Origin: Siphonodentalium dalli
Lineage: Eukaryota; Mollusca; Scaphopoda; Gadilida; Siphonodentaliidae
Assembly: GCA_032622095.1 (NCBI GenBank)
Contig: CP136064.1
Coordinates: 260,011,863 to 260,075,862, forward strand
DNA: 64,000 nt
Reading direction: 5' to 3'
Every line of letters starts with the position of its first letter. The stretch's first letter is position 1. The notes beneath the pieces were generated by a model. That model did not search any database. It worked only from the letters and a program-made list of their open reading frames with translations, and was not told where the DNA came from. The position numbers and the translations under genes were made by a program. Positions 52,228-61,520 of this stretch are shown here, in pieces.

Positions 52228-53325
52228 GTGCAATTGACAATGTCTTGCAATAATTCATTGTACAGTGCGCACCGTTATGAAACTGACACACCTGTTGGAA
52301 TTATAAGAACGATAGCTACAGGAATTACCACCATTCTAGTCATTACGTCAAACATTGTGAATATTTCCGTTCTTCCTCGGATGACAGTGCTAAACAAGGT
52401 AAATCGTGTTTTCTTTGTCAACCTCGGTATTGCGGATTTACTGACTGGACTAATCGCTGGGATACCAAGCTTCATATATTTTCTCTCCGGACATGATTGG
52501 ATATATGGAGAAATTTTCTGTAAATTGTCAGCTGTCCTTGTTGTCGTGTCATGCAGTGTCTCAATACTGACTTTATCAGCGATCAGTATCACGAGATGCT
52601 TAGCGGTCAGCCGACCGATTAAATATCGTCTGGTGACACGTAGAATATCTGTAGTCATTACTGTGTCAATCTGGATATACTCATTGACTGCATGGACCAT
52701 TCCCATGGCAGGTAAAGGGTTCGTCTATAAGTTAAGTTTCGGAATAGGCATGTGCGTACCATGTTTCAAGAAAGCTTGGGCAGCGCTTATCCCTGGGTTA
52801 ACAATTCTCGTGCCTTGTCCATTCATACTGTTAATTAGTTCTCTCGTGATCATATGGAAACTCAAACGATACCGCAAACCTAGCGATCAACCCGAAGAAC
52901 ATAACAGAACAAGAATAGACCAGAAGGCCACGCAACTTCTATTCTTCACAACAAGTTGTTTTATTCTCTGCTGGACTCCATATACTGTGTTCATAGCTTT
53001 AAGGCTGGCTATACCACCCTTGTCATATTCTACGCCTGCCATTGTTCGATTCACCCTGATGTGGCTAGGAGTGTGCAATAGTTTCCTCAACGTACTGGTT
53101 TATTCTGTCACGTACGAAGAGTTTCGACGAAAGGCGATGGACCTCCTTATACACCTGACTTGCAGGAATGTGAGACAACAGCGGAATATATTTTATATAT
53201 CGAATTTGACTGATGCCCGTCAAAGGAACCATTCAACTGAAGATGAACATTCCCGCAGGGTGCACCCCAACGTCGATTCGACAATCATACGGGGAGTTAC
53301 TCAATCCAACTGTACTGAAGCTTGA
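52228..53325 (+). CDS. Class A (rhodopsin-like) G-protein-coupled receptor, intronless, orphan
   Basis: A complete 365-residue frame with seven hydrophobic segments near residues 24-49, 61-86, 98-121, 141-160, 183-211, 236-260 and 270-295. Landmarks: Asn42 in SNIVN (TM1), Asp70 in LGIADLLTG (TM2), Trp91 then Cys98 (start of TM3), ITRCLAVSRPIKY with Arg123 in place of a full DRY, Cys176 or Cys179 in loop 2 for the disulphide, CWTPY at 248-252 (TM6) and NVLVY at 288-292 replacing NPxxY. Asn8 begins an NNS glycosylation sequon. The C-terminal tail is Ser/Thr-, Arg- and His-rich. It should act at the plasma membrane, but the ligand cannot be told from sequence. It resembles the large amine/peptide-like orphan sets of marine invertebrates. 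The first ATG was taken; Met5 is an alternative. No intron interrupts it. Confidence 0.93.
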   Translation: MQLTMSCNNSLYSAHRYETDTPVGIIRTIATGITTILVITSNIVNISVLPRMTVLNKVNRVFFVNLGIADLLTGLIAGIPSFIYFLSGHDWIYGEIFCKLSAVLVVVSCSVSILTLSAISITRCLAVSRPIKYRLVTRRISVVITVSIWIYSLTAWTIPMAGKGFVYKLSFGIGMCVPCFKKAWAALIPGLTILVPCPFILLISSLVIIWKLKRYRKPSDQPEEHNRTRIDQKATQLLFFTTSCFILCWTPYTVFIALRLAIPPLSYSTPAIVRFTLMWLGVCNSFLNVLVYSVTYEEFRRKAMDLLIHLTCRNVRQQRNIFYISNLTDARQRNHSTEDEHSRRVHPNVDSTIIRGVTQSNCTEA

Positions 53326-54009
53326 TGCAACTGGGTAAACCAGATATCCTGGTGCAGTTTTAAACATTATAGTTTTATACAGAACTGAGTACTGCTATTC
53401 GGTACAATTGTAAATATGGTTCAGAACGCCCTCCAACAGATACGGGAGACTGAAAACTGTAGATAATTTGACATGGCCCTGATAGGTAAATAGCCTTGTC
53501 TGGTTTTTAATTTACAAACAACAAATTAATCTCTATAAATCCCCATCGATAATTTAGGTAAAATAGCCATTGACACTTATTGGCACACAAATTAATAGTA
53601 ATCTTGTAGTGAAATTTGTGGTGTGGTCTGAAAAAGTACAGAATCGCTCCATTTTGGTGCCGTATGTGACCAGAAGAGGTCCACCTGTCGTTAACCGAGC
53701 ATTCTGACATTTAAACATATAATAACCGAACGTTCAGTGTACAACACATTTCAATTTGGTGTGCCCTTTGATTTTTGGAAAGTTGACTATTTCCATTCGA
53801 TTGGTGTTCATTCAAGCATATATCCAGTCACCATATCACCAGTTATGATGTATATAGGTATATCAAGTATTTACGTTCACACACTCAAGTTTACACGGTA
53901 TATTTTGCAGCATTTCGTCGTAGAAATTTAACAATATAGTCATTATAGTGTCAGAATATGAACGAAACATGCATATAAAATGCATCCTTACCAAAGACAT
54001 GAACAAACT
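53326..54009 (+). other. Downstream of the GPCR
   Basis: Probable 3'UTR then AT-rich intergenic sequence. I see no classic AATAAA soon after the stop codon. No other gene is supported. Confidence 0.35.
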
Positions 54010-54170
54010 CCATGCAGGGTTTACCTCCCTTGATGTTCTGATCATTATTATAAGACTGCTGCCCGGCGATAGTTTACCTCCCTTGATGTCTTGATCATTA
54101 TAAGACTGCTGCCCGGCGATAGTTTACCTCCCTTGATGTCCTGATCATTATAAGACTGCTGCCCGGCGAT
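54010..54170. repeat. Three tandem units of about 52 bases ending GCCCGGCGAT
   Basis: TTTACCTCCCTTGATG followed by TGATCATTATAAGACTGC and TGCCCGGCGATAG repeats three times, beginning at about 54021, 54072 and 54123. The third unit is interrupted by the Mutator-like element, whose far flank resumes at CCCGGCGATAG (55524). Confidence 0.85.
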
Positions 54171-55523
54171 TAGTCCAAGTCTTATTGTACTAAAACCAGC
54201 TAAGATATTGGGATGGCGATTTGCTGTTTTTAGTCCAAGCCCGCTTGCATACCAATCCTATCACACGAGTTACGCCCACGATCTGCGGCGGGAATCTGTG
54301 GTGTATTTTACTCGATTTACCTAATGATGCTATATACATCGGAAAGAGAGACATCTTATGGTCATAATGGTGTATAATAATCTAACTTTCATGTTAAATT
54401 ACGCATAGAATATTCCGGTTGATTGTCACCAACATCGCTGTTTTTTCTGTTTGTTTACTTAACTGAAAGCCGAACTCAGGTTCCGAAGAACTTCGGCATT
54501 GTCCGGTGTTTGTTCTGAGTATTCTAGTTTCCGTTTCTATATATAGCGCGGGGTTTTCCGAACAAAATAGCGAAACCCGATAGCCGCAAAGTCCAGTTTC
54601 CAATGTGCTTTGAGAACAATTCCCGCACTAAAAACTTAATGACATAATGGAGGATCAGAAAGGTAGTTTTGTTGACAATTTTCGCAAGCAACTTGTCAAA
54701 ATTGGAGCAAATTAGAACTCTTGTGTCTGACTTGCCATGCGTGTGATTTTCATCCATGTGCATTTTGACTTTTGTGTTGATAAAATAATCGGAGAACCGA
54801 ATCACACAGTTTCGAAATATAGTACTTCCGTTTTAGTGGGACTTTTCAAACTTAAGGTTAAAAATTTATACAAATTTTGTTTGATTTTTTGTGTGCTTAA
54901 CAAGAGCAGTATATTGCTCTGTTCGCTTAGTATATATCTTAATTTCGCTGAAGTCCACCAAATGTGGGAAATGTAGCACCATATTATTTATTCTAATGGT
55001 CGTTGTGTTTACACTGTTTTAAACTTTGAGAGGGTTGTAATTCCCCGTAATTTATTTAATGTATTACATTTATATCTTCAATGTTTAATTAATCTATTTA
55101 TTTTTTATTTATTGACACACATAATTACGATTACAATGGAGAATTCATCGTAATTTGCGTGGTCAGTCGAAAATCTACGGAATATTTTCAACGGAAAATG
55201 CCGAACACAGTTCGCGAGGTCAACTGAGTTCGCATACTTTTAAAAATTTGTAAACATTGCGGTAAATGTCTCTTTTCGCATTAAATTACCGCTTTCAATT
55301 CACAACTGATGTGGGTTTCAGATCAAATAGCATGTCTTCTGCGGAAAATATCCGTTTATTGTCGCAATTGTGATATTTTATTTCATATAATTGTGGTTTT
55401 ATTTGAGCGGGTCACAAACGCTTAAGTCGTGTCATAAGAATGCATGGGCCTGGAACTCGGACTAAAGACCGGCACCTCCATCCCAATGTCTTAGCCGGTT
55501 TTAGTACGAGAAGACTTGGACTA
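54171..55523. mobile_element. Mutator-like TIR element with 9-bp target duplication
   Basis: The ends TAGTCCAAGTCTTATTGTAC and its inverse, ending GACTTGGACTA, continue with AACCAGCTAAG-type pairing (about 35 bases of TIR). CCCGGCGAT flanks both sides (54162-54170 and 55524-55532). Nine-base target duplications are typical of Mutator-like elements, but no MULE transposase was recognised, so the superfamily is inferred from the duplication length only. Confidence 0.75.
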
Positions 55524-56120
55524 CCCGGCGATAGTATAACCACATTTGTTGGACTTTCGCAATATCAATATACAGTGTATATACGAAGCGTACAGAGCAA
55601 CATCTTGCATGGCCATATTAAGCACACAAAATATTGAGAAAAAAAATTGTTTAGTTTCGCACCTTAAGTTTGTAAAGTCCCTCACTCATTTGTTGGACTT
55701 TCGCAATACCAATATACAGTGTATATACGAAGCGTACAGAGCAACATCTTGCATGGCCATATTAATCACACAAAATATCGAAAAAAAATTGTTTAGTTTC
55801 GCACCTTAAGTTTGTAAAGTCCCTCTAGAACCAAAGAACTATATTGCGAAAAGGTGTGATTTGGTTCATAGATTATTTTATCAACACAAAAGTCTAAACA
55901 CACATGGACTTCAACATTCATAGCAAGTCAAACAGTAAAGTTCTAATTTGTTGCCATTTTGGTAAAGAGCTTGAGAAAATCGTCAACAAAACTACCGCTC
56001 TAATTCTTCATTCTGTCAATAAGTTTTTAGTGCGGGAATTGTTCTCAAACCACATAGGAAAATTGACTTTGATCGATTGTGGTTTCGCCATTTTGTCTGG
56101 AAAAACCCTTGCTAAATATA
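54540..56120. repeat. Inverted pair of about 260-base segments (54540-54800 and 55860-56120)
   Basis: The minus strand of the left arm and the plus strand of the right arm both keep an open frame with shared KIVNKTT, KFLVRELFS and GFAIL words. TTTTATCAACACAAAAGTC is shared at one edge. The left arm lies inside the Mutator-like element and the right arm outside. Identity is roughly 70-75% by eye. No known domain. Confidence 0.7.
55546..55826. repeat. Two tandem copies of about 142 bases
   Basis: GTTGGACTTTCGCAATA through CACCTTAAGTTTGTAAAGTCC occurs at 55549-55682 and 55691-55824 with few differences. Confidence 0.9.
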
Positions 56121-56160
56121 TTAAAAAAACACAGACTAGTACGATACCCAGCTGGTGATA

Positions 56161-56728
56161 TACCTTACTCGTATTTAAATTCGCACAGTACCTATGGGTG
56201 CGCGAATTTAAATCTGAGCGAAAAATAGTACGACTCATGAGTTTATACTAAACCACAGGGAAAATCAGAGGGAATTATATGTTATCGAGTTACAAACATT
56301 GCAGAAGGTTGGACTGATTATATAAATGTTATTATATTTACATGCGGGTTGGCAATATCTACACCATTATTCATTTCTAAACCATGGTACAATCTGTAAC
56401 AATCATCGAGGGCACAAAATCAAATCTCCATATCCACAACCTAACAACATAACATAACTTAAATATTGAAGTCAGCAGCTTGTACGCGGTTGTTATTTTA
56501 CTTCTTTCGAGTTAATTTCAATGATGTCCATAACAATTGAATATCAGTTACAATCTGCTTGATGTTAATTTTCGTTGGTGTGGTCTTTAATATACACATG
56601 TACCGTCTGGAACGATTAAGAACTGAAACTATCAAAGATAAAACATTTTCACGAAGATAGATTGTCAGTGCGCGAATTCAAAACTGAGCGAAAAATAGTA
56701 CTGCGCGAATTTAAATACGAGTAAGGTA
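56161..56728. mobile_element. TTACTCGTATTTAAATTC TIR element, copy T3
   Basis: It starts TACCTTACTCGTATTTAAAT and ends AATTTAAATACGAGTAAGGT with A after it, so the TIR extends to TACC...GGTA here. ACTGAGCGAAAAATAGTA repeats lie near both ends. It has the same size class as T1. Confidence 0.78.
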
Positions 56729-58194
56729 GTCAGAAAGGTGTGCTCTGGTAGAGATTGAGACATGAGAAATGTACACTGTAGTCCACGTGTAACGGTACTA
56801 CTGACATTTACCTGCAAATACTTGTATGATTGATTCTTGCAAGAAAATTACATACTTATACAGACAAATTTCGATAGCATCGGTATCTTGACCATTTTTC
56901 TTTCAAATAGAAAGCCAAGCATCATAGGCAACCTTTGTAGATTCATGAACATTATAAATGAGAGAGCGAGTTGCCCTACTGTATGTTTTTATTAGCCATT
57001 AAGGTTATTTCTCAATAACCTAATTTTTTTGATTACGTTCCACTGAAGAAATAACAGCAGCATCGAGTTATATGATCTCATCTATATACCGTGGGTATGA
57101 AATGTATTTACTTTATAAAAATATTCGATACTTCCTACCATTTAAAAAGGAATTTCGATATTGCACCTTTCCTTCGAGTAAGACTGCCGTGCCAACAACT
57201 GTACTACTAGTTAAACCTTAGTGTACAAGTACCTATAGAGACACCAAAAAGACTCGTCCTGACATTAATTTTACAAACACATGAAATTGAAACTAACAGC
57301 ATGCAATTACTGTTCATCCAAAATATACAAGGAACCGGATGTAGCACACTGATATTAATGCATGACCACGCATCACTAGCCAATCAAAAACGACGAATTG
57401 ATTACGCCACTTTATCAATCGATAATTAGAGGATTGAATGAAAGCGTGATCGGGTTCAAGTTTATGTTTAGTTTTCTTCGAGTTGTTCGCTGGTTTTACA
57501 TTCTACCTTCTTTATGGTGGTTCTCCTGCAAAATGACACATTAAATTATAAGAAATTACTCTAACTTGTTCCGATCAAGGCTATTAGTTACGACGGAAAA
57601 GCCAAAAGTCAAAAGTCAAAAGACTACACTTTTATTACTCTTATAACTGCATATAACCTTAATCGAAACAATATTTATTTCTTAATTTTCCTACCCCAAA
57701 GTTTCATCGCATTCTGATTACCACATGTGAAGACATCCTCGATAATATCGGGGGGGGGGGGGTCTTTTTTATGTGTTTATATTCCCGCAATAATGTTGAG
57801 ATCACGGTCATAATATGATTTCGCTCACATCTCAGGCGAAATACCGCTAAAACCACCATCAAAGTAGTGACGAATGTGAACCAACATACATTGTTGTTAT
57901 ATAAACACAAACGAAACCACCACAAATTTGTTGTCACAAATTCAGTATTATTGTCAGGTTTAGATTATACTATTCTCATAAATCATTATTATCTTATATC
58001 GGTTTGATTTTATATACTGTGTATTAAGTTTTAGATATATCTAACACTTCAATAACAAAAATGATAGATTTAATTAAGAAAATACACATGCCGGCAGCGT
58101 TCAGACATAGCATAGCGCAGGGACTGATCACTGAACTCTGTTTTGCAGCTTGACATATGTATTATATTTCAAGGTGATTTCCCCCTTGCCACAA
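56729..58194. other. Intergenic; short relic of the 7683-type element
   Basis: CACTAGCCAATCAAAAACGA near 57373-57392 and nearby words match segments of the 7683-11105 element (8232 and 10010). This suggests an old fragment at about 57340-57480. A run of 11-12 G occurs near 57750. Nothing else is supported. Confidence 0.4.
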
Positions 58195-58745
58195 GCTATT
58201 TACCCACCCAAAGGCAACGGTGGGTAACGTCTGGCACATGGTCCCACCCATAGAGGTTGTTAGAATCAATTATATGGATGTGTGTGTCGGGCTTGGAGGG
58301 TCGTAGTCAGCAACATTCGGGTTGCTGCCTTTGACATACTGTTTGGACACCATTGAGATACATCCACGAAGAACCTTTGTTGATGAAGAGGTGCCATATA
58401 GTTGATGAGCAGCTCTAGCGTTACTCCCGTTTTCTTAAGTAGGGCGTTCCAGCTGAGACATGGAGCATTTAGTAGTGCTGTGGTTTTAGTCCATATTGCT
58501 CCAGTGATGTCTTACAAACGGTCTAAAAAATGTCAGCCAATTTAAATACATCAGGACGAAGATAGATGTCATGGTGATCTCCCAGTTGTCTGTACTTGAA
58601 GGTGTCCCGTACTCTTTGTGAATGATTGTAGTTGTCTGCCCAGATATTCTCATCATCCAATTTGTTATCGAAGGCTTCCGGTGGAGGTAGTGACTCACTA
58701 AATGCTCCCATGTATCCGTATAACCATGCTTTCCGCTAGGTTTTG
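58195..58745 (-). pseudogene. Relic of a protein-primed family B DNA polymerase
   Basis: Minus-strand pieces in shifting frames match, in order, the polymerase type carried by Polinton/Maverick-like elements and related viruses. The first piece (58745-58523) has SESLPPPEAFDNKL, then LGDHHDIYL and LADIF before a stop. The next frame (about 58510-58400) has LSWNALLKKTGVTLELL. Further frames have SNPNVADYD and then SNNLYGW at about 58265-58244, which corresponds to polymerase motif A, with a LPTVAFGWV piece after it. At least three frame breaks and one stop show it is dead. No capsid, integrase or protease partner was recognised nearby. Confidence 0.7.
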
Positions 58746-60423
58746 GGGAACGGCTCCTGTATCCGCCGAGGGGGAAAAGCAATCAATGTTTTCAATGTCG
58801 TGGAAACACTAGTGGACCTACTTTTGTTGTATCGGCCAATAGAAGAAACAGAGTAGATTTGCTGATCGTTTTGCATCCATTTCATACCTAAGTTACTATG
58901 ATATCAACCGCAATAACTTTAAAACATTTATTAGATAAAAATTAATTGCTGTATACGGAAACACGCCTGTTGAAGTTAAACGACCACTATTCAAGACTCG
59001 GCAGAACGTTCGGATGCATAACGTACCGGAATATAACATGATTAAATTATCGGCGGTCATTTTTAGTAACCTAACCGCAGCAACATAACCAGCGGACTCC
59101 AAAGCATGTGTTCTAACGATGTCGGGTTTTATCACTTCCTCAGTTCGTGTTAGATCGGTCCGAGTGTGTATTCTCGCTAGAAATCAAATAAAGTTGTCAA
59201 CTATTTAAATTTCTTAGTACTGTCCCAACGAAATTGAGAAGTAAACATCTTTATACCTGTATACATATGGAATATGTCCTGTGGTATGACAGAAGGGGAA
59301 AATTGGCTGGGGGAATGGGGCCAAAAAAGGGATCCCCTGCCGCCATAGCGGAAACCCTGGACTATAACCATATATGGGTACACACCCTTTGCGTCTCATA
59401 TTTAAATTTATTGGATTGAATGAAGGCCAAAAATTCCAATACATAATGCAAAATAACGAGCCTCATACATGCAACATAATCTGCAACATGGTCCGGACAT
59501 TTTTCAAAGAAAGGTCAGATTATGCTGATATAATAATGAAATAGTTACTGCAGTATATGTATTATGTTTGAATCATTGTTGACATTGTTATATATATTTG
59601 TTATTTTGACATCGGTCTCGTGTGGACGTTTTATGTCATTAAACTATCTATCTATCTATTTGGCTGTGATTTGAAAGGCATCTGGTTTGTTGGCAGCCAC
59701 TATAGCTTATCAAGTGGGATGATGAGGAATTGGACGTTATCAGTGAACCGCAGCTGACAGGGAATATAATATATACTTCTCCATACATTTGGAATGCATG
59801 TGATATTACCATCTAATCTGTATTAAATGTTTAGCTATATCTTACATATATGTATTATATTTCAAGAAAGGACTATGTTCAATGTGACCTTTCAGCTCAC
59901 GACGTTGCTGTCTTAGCGACGTATCAACAAAAACTCTCGCATCGAAATTGGGTCATATTTACTTTAGCATGATGGTTTAAACGAATAAATTAATGCATAC
60001 AAGTGAAATAGAATAGTAAGTGTATAGAGTTACACATACGATTAAATGTCCCCAATAGGACTACATGAGAACATTGACATTTGATTGAAGAATTCAGTTG
60101 CGATTTATGAACATAGATGGATATTAAATCAGGACTTATATCTTGTTTATTGCTGACAAATCACCAAAATATTCCATAAATCAGCGACCTCGTCACATGT
60201 ACTGTAACTGCGTATTCATGAGTAACGGGAAATACTCTTCGAAATGACAAAAATGTAGTTTGCTATTGTCTCAATACTGACATAAATTTGCCAAATAATG
60301 ATAATATCGGTCGGCATAAGATAAATACAACAGAGTGTGTTGAAATTCTGATTTTGCTCTTGGCAGAGCCTTGCAAAACATTATACTTCTAACTCATTGA
60401 GATAGCGCACATAAAAACACACT
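58746..60423. other. Intergenic, mostly unrecognised
   Basis: An AGCGGAAACCCTGG end like those of the hAT-type elements lies near 59346-59360 with no partner end found. A short (ATCT)n run lies near 59644-59660. No supported gene. Confidence 0.4.
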
Positions 60424-60945
60424 TAGTCCAAGTCTGCGCGAACTAAAACCAGCTAAGATATTGGGATAGCGAGATGCTAGTGTTAGTTCGAGAACGTCCA
60501 GTTACCATTTGTATGACATGGGTTATGCCCAGGGTTGGTGGCGGAAATTGTGATCTATTTTACTTTATTTTAACAAATCAATACAAATAATAACCTAACT
60601 TTCATATTAAATTACATATAGAATATTCTGGTTTATTGCGAGTAACATCGGGTTGTTTACTTTTTTTTATGTTTTAACTGAAAGCCTAAAGTGTTCGTAA
60701 TGTACTCGGCTAAGTTCGGCTTCTATGCCGTCAATCTAATACGCCCATAACAATCGAATGAGGCCCTTATTCAAACACCGTGTCCTGTTAATATATTCCG
60801 TCACTATTATGTGTTTATTTTTATGGTAAGTGGTCCTATATTACTTATTAGTTAAACATTTCTTACACATGCTTTTAAAAATATGTCAACACTGATGTAA
60901 ATGTCTCTTTTCACATTAAATTATCGCTTTCAATTGATAGAGTGC
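60424..60945. mobile_element. Second, truncated copy of the Mutator-like element
   Basis: TAGTCCAAGTCTGCGCGAAC with AACCAGCTAAGATATTGGGA repeats the left end at 54171. Inner words AACTTTCATATTAAATTAC and AATGTCTCTTTTCACATTAA match 54385 and 55265. A large inner part and the right end are missing. Confidence 0.7.
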
Positions 60946-61086
60946 TCAACAATAGAGGATGATAATGGGTCATTTAAATGTCGTTAGACGACATTATATA
61001 GAACTCAATAAAAGACGTTATATTATACAGTCGGAGGTATTGGAGATCGTTTTATGAGGAGAGAATACTACATGATCTTACATATC
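60946..61086. other. Spacer with no recognised feature
   Basis: AT-rich sequence between the truncated element and the following tandem duplication. Confidence 0.35.
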
Positions 61087-61520
61087 GATAATGTGAAATT
61101 ATATGTTATATTGGCATCCATATAATATTATACCATTCCAGTATCGCTAAAGCACCAATATCATGTGAGGAATTACGTGGTCTGTTATTGATGAGTGCCA
61201 CGAACATTCGAAACGGAACAAACAGAAAAACAACAGAAACATAAATTCATATAAAGGTGGGGTGAAGGAGAAGGTCACTCGATCATTTCAATCATCACGG
61301 GCTAATGTGAAATTATATGTTATATTTGCATCCATGTGTATACCATTCCAATACACAATATCGTTAAAGCACCACTATCATGTAAGGAATCACGTGGTCT
61401 GTTATTGATGAGTACCACGAATATTCGAAACGGAACGAACAGAAAAACAACAGAAACAACAAAAATTCGTTTAAAGGTGGGGTGAAGGAGAACGTCACTC
61501 GATCTTTTCAATCATCACGT
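61087..61520. repeat. Tandem duplication, about 214-base period
   Basis: TAATGTGAAATTATATGTTA through AAAGGTGGGGTGAAGGAGAA and TTTCAATCATCACG occurs twice (from about 61089 and 61303) with roughly 90% identity. There is no consistent coding frame. Confidence 0.9.
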
